Source: Lactarius indigo (lineage: Eukaryota; Basidiomycota; Agaricomycetes; Russulales; Russulaceae). Taken from it: a DNA stretch of 64,000 bases. Positions 55,001 through 64,000 of this stretch are shown here, in pieces; the first letter of the stretch is position 1; every line of letters begins with the position of its first letter. The stretch is taken from positions 3,038,001-3,102,000 of the forward strand of contig JAFKAC010000002.1 in NCBI GenBank assembly GCA_025766275.1, written 5' to 3'. The notes under the pieces were generated by a model that worked only from the letters and a program-made list of their open reading frames with translations, did not search any database and was not told the origin of the DNA. Both the position numbers and the translations under genes were made by a program.

Positions 55001-55786
55001 GGAGGGCTTGCGTGCAGTGCATGCTGCTATCTTGGTGCTTGTGGTTATTTTTGCTTGAATTGCAAGGTGGTCATACTTGGTAAAGCTGTGGCTCCACAGC
55101 CATGGTTTGTAGGCATCTTGGGTGAACGCTGGTTCTGGGGTTTTGATTTCTTCAAGTGTGGGGAGGCAAATTTCATTTTCAAGTTCAAGGATGTTGATAG
55201 TTGTATGTCGTGTTTGTGGTGTTTTTGAAGAGATGATGATGGTGGAGGAAGACAAGGTGCAGGTTTTTGGGCATCTAGTAAAGGCTATTCTTGGTTGGTG
55301 CCAATCAATCTCTGGGTTATGTGCTTGGAGCCAATCTGTTCCTAGGATTATGTCATGCTCCCCTAGGGTAGTTGCATAAAGTTCCACAGTTTCATCGTGG
55401 TAGTCATTGTCTGAAGTCCTGATCTGTAGCCTTTGGATCGTAGTATACCTAACAGATCCCATTTTGTTGGGAGACCCATCCACATTTCTAACTGGTAGGG
55501 GTTTAATTAGTGTCCTCATTGTTAGGTTGTTTGCTCGTGCAAACCCATCATCCACAATGATGCCCTCCGCACCACTGTCCAACAGTGCACAGGCACTGAT
55601 TTCCTTGCCAGACTTCTTTCCTACTAGTGTAACTCTGAGAACAATTGAAGGAGCTCTCCTATTCCAAATTGTTTCTACAGGTACATGCTCGGCTCCAAGC
55701 ATCTCTAGTAGGGAAAGGCCATGTACAATGCTACTGGCACAAATACTTCCAATTGACAGTGCTACGATGGAAGAGCCTAAAAATCC
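52022..55786 (-). pseudogene. pol: Gypsy-E pol: protease, RT, RNase H, integrase, chromodomain
   Basis: Protease ALLDSGAEGIIVDDG (about 55590). RT with SPFFFVDKKDGKLRPVQDYR, LDIHWGYNNICIH and a catalytic motif that reads YLND, not Y(M/L)DD: the first Asp is Asn through a CpG transition (about 54414). RNase H with ASDFATGAILEQ and YEICDKELLAIIHTLHAF. Integrase HHCC (HNHIATGHPGQWKTYELI... CTTCQ), core MDFITDLPLSHNYDS, ISDRGPQFASKV and NGETEHVNQELEQYL. Chromodomain HYEVKRVLQSKILPNKKG, ILYLIKWKGYPDSENSWIP. Pol ends soon after the chromodomain, with no extension of the A/B/D kind. About ten in-frame stops, mostly where Gln or Arg would be expected. Confidence 0.9.
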
Positions 55787-58028
55787 TCATTAATAGGCAC
55801 CGAATGTGGATGTGTGTCCAGGTCAAAAGGGAGTATCTCTTGATATACTGCTCCTATGTTTGCTGGGTGGTCAGCAGGTGCTTCCTCCTGACTTGCTTTG
55901 TCAACAAAGGCACCGCACACCCTAGCATTGTTGCTGGATTGGCCTCCTTTGGCCTTCATGGCTGCCACCTTGGCATGACATTCTTTGAGGACGTGGCCTG
56001 GCTTGCCACAGTACAGACAGAGTTTATTCTTGAAGCGATACTCTTGCTCTTCCTTGGTAAGCTTGGCTCTTGGTTTGGTGGTATGTGATGAGGAAGTGTT
56101 GACATTTATGCTATCATCCTCAGCTAGCTAGGACCACTCGTCCTAAAGTGGGTTTGTGGGTTTTGTTGAACTGGTTGATGGCATGGCCAGCATAAATTCG
56201 CTATGCATGATCAAATTCTCTTGCTTTCTCAACAAGGGTGTCAAAGGTGGTGGGTATGGGGGATATTCTGAGTAACTTCATGTTTAGGGCTGGTGGAATG
56301 GCTTGTCAGAAGGCATACATCTGGGTTTGTTCATTTGCACCACTTCGTTTAGTGTGGGTTGACCATTCTCAGAACCATTCGTTAAAGGGTCGGGTGCCCA
56401 TCTTTAGGGAGTACATTTTGTTGGTAGACTCCATGGCAGTATGGCCAGGGACAAAGTGTGCATCAAAGTTGGTTTTGAACTGTGCCCATGTGCCAAAGGT
56501 GATTGCTGCACCACTGGTAGGGTTTAAGGCTTTCTTTTGCCTGTCTTGGGCCCATTTACCAGCTGAGGTCCCAACTTTAAAGTAAGTGAGTGCTGTAGAT
56601 ATCTTTTTATCGTTGGTGTCGAAGATAGTGCTGTTCAGGTGGAAGTAGTTGGCCAGGTTGTTCCAAAAGGCTTCGGCATTGGTGGGCTTCCCATCAAAGG
56701 GCTCAGGAGCTGCCCCTAAGATCTTTGTGGGTGCAGGTGCTGCCATTGCAGTGCTTACAGGTAGGACAGATAAAGGGGGTGCTGAGGAAGATGCTTGAAC
56801 AGTTAGGGGTGGTGATGGGAGTTGGTGTGGGGGAACTACTACAGGAAAATGGCTTGGGCCGGAGGTACTAGGGGAAATCTGGGGTGTCAAGGGTTGGGAG
56901 GTTACTTGGGAGAGTAGGCCAGAGATTTTTCAGGTGGTGGTGTCTAGGATTTGTGATACTTCTTCTGTATCGCTACCAGAAGTGTTGGGTTCTTCAGGTG
57001 TATCGAAGTGGACCAGTTTGTTATTCAGATAGACCCACTGTTCATTTACAAAGTGCCAATGGACTTTCTTTCCTTTGAAGGTGGGGTTTAGAGAGTTGTA
57101 GTTTAGGTTGTTGACTTTGTCGATACCAGGGAAGGTTTCTTTTAGGTCCTGGAATTTGATTTGGTGTTCAGTGCCAACTATCGTCCATGGGTGTTGTCCT
57201 GTGGGGCTAGTGATGTTGTTTTCGTTCCACTTGGTGTAATAACAATTGTCAGTAAGGGAAAAGTAGGGGTTGAAGAAGTATACTGGGATGTGTGCTTTTT
57301 CTTGTTCTGTGAGTGGTCACTGTGTGTTCATGTACTAAGTTTGTAGACGGGTAACAGTCCAACTGTCTATGTTCCAAGGGTAATAAACTTTGTAGGCAGG
57401 GAGCAGGATGGCTCAGTCTGGGTGATTGGTTTGTTGTTGTCGGCAGATCCAACAATATTCTTCCCAAATACCAAAGTGGGTTAGGGTGGTCTTGCTTCTC
57501 CACAAGAAGTCTTGGAAATACAAGGGGCTTGTTGAAATTTTGCTTATTCATGTAAGTGGCTGAGAAAAGTACAGGGTCTCAAGATTGTGCCGATTTTGGT
57601 ATAACAAAGAACAGTGTCTTCTAAACATGTCGAGTTCTCAGGGGGTCCAGGTTGGTAGACTTTTAGTGACAAGGATAGCTTCAGGGAGATTGACAATGGA
57701 TTTCTCGGGGTTGGGTTTCAAGGTACTGAGCTTCATCACTGCTTGTGGAGTGTTGCCTTGTAGTTGGGGTTGCTTGGATACTAGGGTACACCGGCTTGCT
57801 TGGGCTGGCTTGATTAATACTTGGAAGGGGAATCTGGGTATTGGTAGCTCGCTGAGCTCTGGGGGCCCTTCTTGGGGTTACAGGAGTACTGGGGGTGGAA
57901 GCTAGGGGTCGATTGTCTACTTGGAAGCAACAAGTTCTTCTTTGGGCGGCATGTGAGGATGCCAGGTTAATTGCCCAGTGAATTGGATCCAGGATTTGAC
58001 TCAGAAAATTGTCAAATTTTACACTCAT
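55777..58028 (-). pseudogene. gag: Gypsy-E gag
   Basis: Starts at MSVKFDNFLSQILDPIHWAI (58028). After a frameshift near 57720 it continues through an aromatic-rich segment (LTHFGIWEEYCWICRQQQ, AHIPVYFFNPYFSL, KVHWHFVNEQWVYLNNKLVH). Then the capsid core: MAAPAPTKILGAAPEPFDGK, NAEAFWNNLANYFHLNST, HFVPGHTAMESTNKMYSLKM. A CCHC knuckle CLYCGKPGHVLKEC lies near 56010. It stops at TAG 55779-55777. Several in-frame stops. The octamer GGATTTTT directly before the TAG (55786-55779) is a likely frameshift site into pol. Confidence 0.8.
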
Positions 58029-58055
58029 AAAACTTATTTCAACAATTTATACTAT

Positions 58056-59033
58056 CTAGTCCCTTGCTCTATAAGGTAGATAGTTAACTCCAGGAGACCA
58101 CAAGACTACGCTTGGAGGTGTCAGGGGGGTGTTGGGGCGATAGCCACAGGTGCAAACTTCTTGGGAGCACCAACAGGGACCTGAATTCAGAGTAGATCCC
58201 CAACCATCATTAGGACTAGGCAGCTGATTAGTATCTCTGTTGTGTAGGGAGAAATCAGAGTTTGAAGATTCTTCTTCAGTTTCAGGGGAGCTGGGGGGAA
58301 GTCGGTCTGTAATTCAGCAGAGTAAGGGCAGAGTTTGGAAGGTTTCTCTGGCATTGAGAATTGATACTAATTCTGGGTTGTCTGAGGTAGAGGGGGGGTA
58401 GTACCAGATGCTGGGATTGACAAGGTTCTGGTCAGGGTTGGTCAGGGTAGTTTCCCACATGGAGGTAGCAAAAGAATAAGTGAACTCTGAAATAATATTG
58501 GAGTTGACCGGGCAAGGGGGAGAGTCAGGATGAATGATCACCTGGAGTTCTTGAAAGGAAATCTGTATTTCCTGATATGTGAGGTGGAGTCGGTCAACAA
58601 AATGAAGGGAGAAACCGTCTTCAAGTTGCCAAATATAATGGTCTCGATGGGGGGGAATGTGGACAAATCAAAGGTAGTTGCTCTTAGTCCACACTAGGAG
58701 TTGGTTGGTTGGGTGATTGGTGGCAGAGACAGAGTTTGAAAGGTGCCAATAAAGGAGTTGCTCATCAGCAGTCTTGACAACTTCGGAGAGGTCGTCAATG
58801 AACTCGTGGTAAACCCTCTCAGGGATGACTTCTCCAAAGTTAAAAAGGTGAATGAGGGCACATAAGGCAGTGGGGGGTTCCATCCAACAATCAAGACGGG
58901 GGTTGTCAATGAGGTCATAAGTGGAAGTGACGGGGTAGTAGTGGTCAAATTGCCATTGTCTGTGGGACTTGAAGTTAACTTGGACTCGTGCAAGTCTTTG
59001 TTCTTCAGGTAAGTTGAATGTGAATGGAGGCAC
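58056..59033 (-). pseudogene. Gypsy-E extra ORF 2 (unknown)
   Basis: One frame of 326 codons from MPPFTFNLPEEQRLARVQVN to TAG at 58058-58056, broken only by two TGA codons (58668 and 58314). It is rich in Trp, Tyr and Asn (QWQFDHYYPVTSTYDLIDNP, HYIWQLEDGFSLHF), then Ser/Pro/Glu-rich (SPETEEESSNSDFSLHNRDT). No domain recognised. It lies between extra ORF 1 and gag on the same strand. That only TGA interrupts nearly 1 kb suggests it was once a single coding frame. It could be a Gag N-terminal module or a captured gene. Confidence 0.55.
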
Positions 59034-59163
59034 TTAAAACCACTTGGTTTAAGTTCTTAGGATAGTAGTTTGTTACTTACTATTTGCGTTGAGGCTTAAA
59101 ACACTTGTTTTATGTGGTCAAGGCAGATTTATGTTTTCAAAAAAAAAAAGGTACATCCCCTTA

Positions 59164-60425
59164 CTAGCTCCTAAAGGGGTTGGGAGTCAGGGTAGGCAGT
59201 AATGAAAGAAAAGGGGTCGGCAGGGATACGAGGTGTAAGACAATAGGCAAGTAAGTGGGGGGGGGGCCAAAGTAAGTCCTCAAAAAGTAGCCCTGGTGGT
59301 AAGTGTAGATTTGTCTGTTAATAGCAAAGCGTAAGTGTCCACATGTAGTCACAATCCTCCTGTCCAAGAAGTCCTGGATCTCTAGGGTTACTAGAGTGTC
59401 AATATACCCTCCTCTGTGGATATTAGTGAGGGGGGTGAAAACTTGCTGCAGGCCTTCCCTAAAATTGTAGTGGATGGTCCCAAAGGGTGTGTCTGGGGAG
59501 GGAAGGTTGTAAATGGCCTTTGAGCAGATGTAAAGCGGGGGGAAGTTGGGATGTTGAGTGGGGTCAACAATATGGGTGAAGAGTGTGTAAATGTGAGGGG
59601 GGAGGAGACAAAAGGGGGTGACCGAGAGGAATACTGGGGGGTAATTGGCAAGGGTGGTTGCAAGGGGAACTCTAGTGACCAGTTCCTGGAGCATGGTAGA
59701 GGTGGGCTGCCAAGATTCTCCTTGTGGAGTGATGACAGCGATGTATAAGTGGGGGTGTTCTCCCTGATGGAGAAGACATGGGGGGGCTTGTTAGGCGGTG
59801 GCAGCAGCAGGAGGGATGTTCTCCTGGTTGTGGTGTGGGACAGGAGGGGCTTGTTCAGCTACCCTCTTGTAGTTAATAGGGGAGTCTGGGGTGGGGGGGC
59901 GTGAGGTGACTGGAGGAGGTGAGGGAGAAGGAGGGTGCAGAGGAGTATCAATAGGTAACAAAGGAGAGGCACGAGGGGTGGTAGCCATGTGGGAAGGAAG
60001 GGGGGATGAGGTGTAGGGAGACAAACAGGGGGTGCAGACTCAGTGCGTGGTTCAGGAGAGGGAGTGTGAGAGAGCTCAACTATGTTCCCATTGAGATCTA
60101 CTAATTTGAGCACCTCTTTGTAAAATTGTGTGGTACTGGGGGATGTGGGACGAGGGGAGGGGCGAGGGGTAACTTCAGGATCAGGGTACACCAACTCAGG
60201 GGTGACTTCCTGGCTTTCAAAGATGGGAGAGGGGATAACAGGTGGGGAGAAACTTGGAGTAGGAAGGGGGACAATAGATGATTCTGGGAGGTGGGATGTG
60301 GATGCGACAGGGGAACAAGTAAAGATAGAGTCAAGGGGGCTACCCTGGAAATGATTGTATTCCTGGTAGCTGCAGGAATCTCCATCCCAATGTCCAAACT
60401 GCAAAAAGTCATAGTCTGAATCCAC
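59164..60425 (-). pseudogene. Gypsy-E extra ORF 1 (unknown)
   Basis: ATG at 60425, only 42 nt inside the 5' LTR, encoding an acidic aromatic start (MDSDYDFLQFGHWDGDS) and a Ser/Pro/Thr-rich region with TTQFYKEVLKLVDLNGNIVE. A frameshift near 60020 leads to SPINYKRVAEQAPPVPHHNQ and a TAA at 59793-59791. The same frame then continues, with IAVITPQGESWQPTSTMLQE and IQDFLDRRIVTTCGHLRFAI, to 59164. It may be one broken ORF of about 420 codons or two ORFs. No domain recognised. The position next to the LTR is unusual for a Ty3/gypsy element. Confidence 0.5.
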
Positions 60426-60454
60426 TGGAAGAGCCTGAGGTCAGTCTATTAAAG

Positions 60455-60464
60455 AGACTGTCCA
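60455..60464 (-). promoter_or_regulatory. Self-priming primer-binding site of Gypsy-E
   Basis: TGGACAGTCT on the minus strand, two bases after the 5' LTR, is the exact complement of AGACTGTCCA in the LTR (60659-60650), which starts 35 nt after TATATAAG (60694). It happens to begin TGG, so a tRNA-CCA primer cannot be wholly excluded. Confidence 0.6.
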
Positions 60465-60466
60465 AG

Positions 60467-61162
60467 TGTGGTGAACTCACTGTCACTTGGCAGTGAGGGA
60501 TATGGTTGGAGACAACAGCAGGTGAGGTGGAGATGGAGAGAACATTGAGAAGGGTGAAGAGGAGGCATCTTGGCTCAAAGAAGGTAGTGGCGTACACAAG
60601 GTGGGGCACTCGAAGGAGCTTAGAGGGAAGAGAGGGAAGATGTCACAAGTGGACAGTCTGAGGGACTGCCCAATAGATTGCACTAGCTTATATACTACAA
60701 GGGGTGGTCTGTGCATAGGTTTAGGGCAGGCTTAGGGCCTGTCCACAAGTGCTGCACAATACTGCAGATTGGAACATTCCAGAGATAACTATTAATACTG
60801 TCCAATCAGAATAAAGGATAAGCATGGTATGACTGCACTGCAGTCAATGACACCATATTGCGCCATAGTGGCATGATTCTGCAGCAGCTGTGGAACCTGT
60901 GATTGATGCACATGTCTCTTTGTGACTTGGTTGATTATCTTTGTTGATTGATAAACAATCAACTGTTGATTGGTACATGTGCACATACACATGTGATTTG
61001 GAAAGGCAGAGTAATCATGTGACACATCACATGACTGTCAGAGAACGAAATTCAAACTCCGATTTAGGATTTCTCCTTTAGGAAGTTGATGACATAAGCC
61101 CAGACTGGTCCAGACTGGTCCTAAGTGCCTTGAGTCACGACCTGGTTTATAGGTTCATGACA
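60467..61162 (-). repeat. 5' LTR of Gypsy-E
   Basis: 696 bp; TGTCATGAACC to GAGTTCACCACA on the minus strand. TATATAAG near 60694-60687, followed by the hairpin around the presumed transcript start. It abuts a copia LTR fragment at 61163. Confidence 0.88.
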
Positions 61163-61334
61163 GAGTCTGCATGATGTCATGGTACAGTGATGTCATAGAT
61201 AAGTAAATACAAGGCATCCGAGATTGTACAGATCAAATATCCAATCTACATGTCCTGTATATTTAATCTAAAGCAGTCCATGCTGCAAGTCTGGTCCATA
61301 TGAGCCACTAAGTGTGCAGGGGTCACTTATCAAC
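61163..61334 (-). repeat. Copia-1-type LTR fragment
   Basis: The last 172 bp of a minus-oriented LTR (GAGTCTGCATGATG to CTTATCAACA), cut on the left by the gypsy-E LTR. The missing part is not adjacent to the other end of gypsy E. Confidence 0.85.
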
Positions 61335-61556
61335 AGCAGCATGCCAAGGTCACTTGTGAAGGGTGCTGTGGGGAAAGAATGAGAAAAGACAGGAAGAGAT
61401 TGGAGGGCTTGAAGATTAAAGACACCAAGAAAGAGGTATGGAGGGGCCAAGGGACACTCCCACTGAGGCAACCAGGCAGCATGCCAAAATCGCTCATGAA
61501 GGGTGTTATGAGGAGAGTGCAACAAAAGACCCAAACAACACAAAGTGACCCAGAAG
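61335..61556 (+). repeat. Short direct repeat between LTR fragments
   Basis: GCAGCATGCCAA followed by about 35 similar bases (including GTGAAGGGTG / ATGAAGGGTG) occurs at 61335 and again at about 61476, roughly 140 bp apart. No gene seen. Confidence 0.5.
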
Positions 61557-61954
61557 TGATGAACAGCAGACATAGACAGTATACTCACAGTGGCAAAGAG
61601 ACTGTGGTGAGATATACTTGAGTGCTGGAAGCAGAGGTTGACATGGAGGTTGCAGGGAAGCAAGAGAGTCTGGCACACAGAGCAGTGAGGAACTGATATT
61701 TACAATTGAGAGTATAAGACATACCTGGCACACAGAGCAGTGAGGAACTGATGTGGACCAGGAGCATACAAGCCTACTACTTATACTATGCAGGAGAGTG
61801 ACACTAGTACAAGAGAAGTAACATAGGGTCACAGACTACAAGGGACGTTGTTCTACATGTGGGACAAAGGAGTGTGCTAATGGAGAACAAGGAGCATAGA
61901 ACAAAGAGAGTCCAGAAGTAAATAACATCATAATGATATCATGATAAAGATAGA
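61557..61954 (-). repeat. Copia-1-type LTR, interrupted by Gypsy-C
   Basis: The first 398 bp of a minus-oriented LTR (TGATGAACAGC start), with the duplicated GTGTGCCAG block and GTATGT. It stops at ATAGA where the gypsy-C LTR begins; the remainder should lie right of the window, preceded by the duplicate ATAGA. Confidence 0.88.
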
Positions 61955-62460
61955 TGTTATGGTACGGACTTCATTACGCATTGATGACTCATGGCCAGTT
62001 ATGACTACGGCCCAATAGTAGTATTAGTCATGGACTCTTACATCATATCAGTCAGCACAGCAGTTCGCATGTGATTGTGACTCATGTATGACTCATTCCT
62101 AGGATAGCTGTACTAGGGTTCAAGCTAGTTATGCTATTGGTCTCTTACTATTTTAGCGGCACTTTAAAGCCCGCCCGTATCTGTATAAGTAGTTGTCTCA
62201 AAAGACCAAGATTCCCCATCTTGGTCTTCTTCAATCCACCACCTTGACTTGTCTCTTGTCTGCCTTAGTCTTTGACTAAGAGTGTCTCTGCTTCTATCCA
62301 CCAAGGGATAGCACTTCTTTACCTTTGCTGCAGTGTGTGCCTGTAGTGCCCCTGTTCAGCTCGCGTTGGGTTGACATGTGATCCCCATTTGCCTAAACTT
62401 CGCTAAGTCAATTACACCTATCCAAAGTCCAAGTCGGACTAACACTGGTGGAGCGTAACA
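61955..62460 (+). repeat. 5' LTR of Gypsy-C
   Basis: 506 bp, TGTTATGGTACG to GAGCGTAACA. TATAAGTA near 62184, then the hairpin AAGACCAAGAT/ATCTTGGTCTT (62202-62228). Confidence 0.92.
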
Positions 62461-62462
62461 TT

Positions 62463-62473
62463 AAGACCAAGAT
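62463..62473 (+). promoter_or_regulatory. Self-priming primer-binding site of Gypsy-C
   Basis: AAGACCAAGAT, two bases after the LTR, is the exact complement of ATCTTGGTCTT (62218-62228) and identical to the upstream hairpin arm (62202-62212). The complementary stretch begins about 34 nt after the TATA box. Confidence 0.75.
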
Positions 62474-62481
62474 CCTTCAAA

Positions 62482-63966
62482 GTGGCGTACTTGACCAGGG
62501 AACAGTGGACGTCTTTCCGTCCTTATCACCTTGAACAACAAGGAGACCACAACGTACCAACAAGATTTCTAAGAGTGGCCCAGTGGAGAGAACAAGGAGA
62601 AGACACTGGGTACTTTGTGGAGTTTAATGGTCCTAACCATTTTTGACCCGTTGAGTTCAATTTCAAACATCTCTGTTGGACCGAGGTTACGTGGAACCCC
62701 ATAGATCATCGCTGGGACATTGTGAGACCAGCAGGAAGAAACTACAATTGTGATATCGACACACACAAGCTTAATAGCCACGCAGATTACGGTCCTATTG
62801 ACGGACAAGCCCAAGAAAATACAGACAAAGGAATCAGTGGAGAAGAAGCTTCTGATAGTCAGCAATCCCCTAGCAGAGGAAACACGCCCGCAGAAGACGC
62901 CAGTCTGGGAGCTATTGGCAAACACATCATATAGTGAACTGAGTCACTTACCATTCATCAACCTGAACCAGAAGTAATTCATGTTTACAGTCCAGCAGTT
63001 GCAATGGCCACTGCCACTGTCACACAAGAGGAAGTACAATTAACCACTGATACAATTGATCAAATGGCTTGAGAAGAACAAAACCATATTGCACAAGAAG
63101 CATGTGCTATACTAGCACCTATTAACCCCCACACTGGTCACAGAATGACCGACGACGATGTGGCCATTCATAGAGCCATCAGACCCAATGTACCCGATCC
63201 ACCCAGTGGAGGAGGTGGACCCCCTGGTGATCTACCAGGAGGGGGACCCCCACCCTGAGGAGGAGGATTCAGAGGATTCCCTGGAGGATATCCAGGAGGA
63301 CCACCAGGAGGAGGACACCCCAGAGGAGGGTTACCAGGTGCAGGTCCCATTATCCCTCCCCAAAATAACAAACTAGCTGGTGAAGCACCTACAGTATTCA
63401 ATGGAGAATGTGCCAAGGTTGAAGTGTTCCTTACACAATGGCATGTCTACTGGGGCATGAATGCTGATGAAGGCATTATGGCCACTCCATATCGATGTGC
63501 CTTACTTTTCCTCTCCTACATCAAAGGAGTCAACGTCAGCAAGTGGGTATTAGCCATGCTCACATGGCTTAATGGCCAGATACAAGCCGGCATACCCCAA
63601 ACAAGCGAAGGACTATGGAACAAAGTAATGCGCAGCTTTATGCAGCGCTTCTGAAACACAATGGAGCAAGAGCAAGCTCAATACGAGCTTAAGAAAGGTC
63701 TCAAGATGATTGGGGGCAATCTAGATGAGTATTGCACCCAGTTTGAACAGTTAATATGCCGTGCTCAGTATAGGCTCAACGATCCGCAGATGCTTGACTT
63801 ATTTGCAAGTGGGCTTCCAAAGGACCTGTATGAGAAAGTCTACACTCTCGACAATCCTCATAATCACCACGAATGGAAAGAAGCGTCCACCACCCACCAA
63901 CAACAGTACCTCCACCTCAAAGCGGTGTTGAATAAAGGGGCTCCTCAGGGGCAGGGGCAGGGATGA
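62482..63966 (+). pseudogene. gag: Gypsy-C gag
   Basis: One frame from about 62482 to 63966. An N-terminal region (VAYLTREQWTSFRPYHLEQQ, RDTGYFVEF-like and WDIVRPAGRNYNCDIDTHK segments) is followed by TAG-TGA at 62932-62937. Then AVAMATATVTQEEV, TGA, CAILAPINPHTGHRM, a Gly/Pro-rich part with a TGA, and the capsid core FLTQWHVYWGMNADEG, KWVLAMLTWLNGQIQAGIPQ, TGA, NTMEQEQAQYELKKGLKMIG. Residues from MATATV on align with gypsy-A gag. It shows that gag of this group extends about 170 codons upstream of the part left in gypsy A. Inactive. Confidence 0.85.
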
Positions 63967-64000
63967 CAACACCAGTGGCAAGGACCTCCAAGAAGTTCTT

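Larger units (their letters stand above)
51314..61162 (-). mobile_element. Gypsy-E, long decayed chromodomain element
   Basis: About 9.85 kb on the minus strand, between related LTRs of 694 and 696 bp. Element order: 5' LTR (60467-61162), self-priming site, two extra ORFs (60425-59164 and 59033-58056), gag (58028-55777), pol in the -1 frame ending in a chromodomain (55786-52022), AAAAAGGGGATA polypurine tract, 3' LTR (51314-52007). The outer flanks do not match (GGTTG left, GAGTC right), so the two ends may derive from different insertions joined by recombination. Many stops and many CpG transitions. Confidence 0.85.
61955..64000 (+). mobile_element. Gypsy-C, 5' part (cut by window edge)
   Basis: 5' LTR (61955-62460), primer-binding site (62463-62473) and gag (from about 62482) of a plus-strand element closely related to gypsy B by LTR and to gypsy A by gag. 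Pol would lie right of the window. Confidence 0.9.

Overview
The window looks like a transposon-dense segment of a basidiomycete (probably Agaricomycete) genome. The evidence is four families of chromodomain Ty3/gypsy elements, a Ty1/copia family, hAT and CACTA (Tnp2-type) transposase relics, a FunK1 fungal kinase relic, and short GT-AG introns of 47-57 nt. No tRNA, rRNA or CRISPR was recognised, and no clearly intact host gene.

Layout. 1-1042 holds the 5' end of a minus-strand gypsy (F). 1043-3408 is a gypsy RT scrap, three copia-type LTRs nested in one another, and a gypsy-E LTR remnant. 3409-10869 is gypsy A (+), which lacks its 5' LTR. 10869-14711 is the 3' half of gypsy B (+), into which A is inserted; B itself sits in a CACTA transposase relic (14715-15797). 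15798-22573 is largely featureless apart from three solo LTRs. 22574-28956 is a complete, young copia element (Copia-1) with identical LTRs and one 1440-codon ORF. 28957-37437 is a retroelement-poor island with CK1-like kinase, hAT and FunK1 pseudogenes on the minus strand. 38100-50437 is a 5'-truncated, decayed Copia-1 copy, split by a nearly intact gypsy D (40798-48760, minus). 50438-51313 is a gypsy-E gag fragment. 51314-61162 is a long, decayed gypsy E (minus) with additional ORFs ahead of gag. 61163-61954 is copia LTR fragments. 61955-64000 is the 5' end of gypsy C (+).

How the parts work. The gypsy elements encode Gag, then Pol in the -1 frame (protease, RT, RNase H, integrase, chromodomain). 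In families A, B and D the Pol reading frame continues past the chromodomain into a conserved module with a coiled coil; in D this is followed by CCHC zinc knuckles. In C, D, E and F the bases just after the 5' LTR are complementary to a 10-11 nt stretch 33-36 nt downstream of a TATA box, the arrangement expected for Tf1-type self-priming. Copia-1 instead carries a match to the anticodon arm of initiator tRNA-Met, so it appears to be primed by a half-tRNA. Its LTR also contains an intron-like duplication that some solo LTRs lack.

Old copies have decayed mainly by C-to-T changes at CpG, seen in coding regions, at in-frame TGA stops, at kinase and RT catalytic residues and even in target-site duplications. 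This points to CpG methylation of the region.
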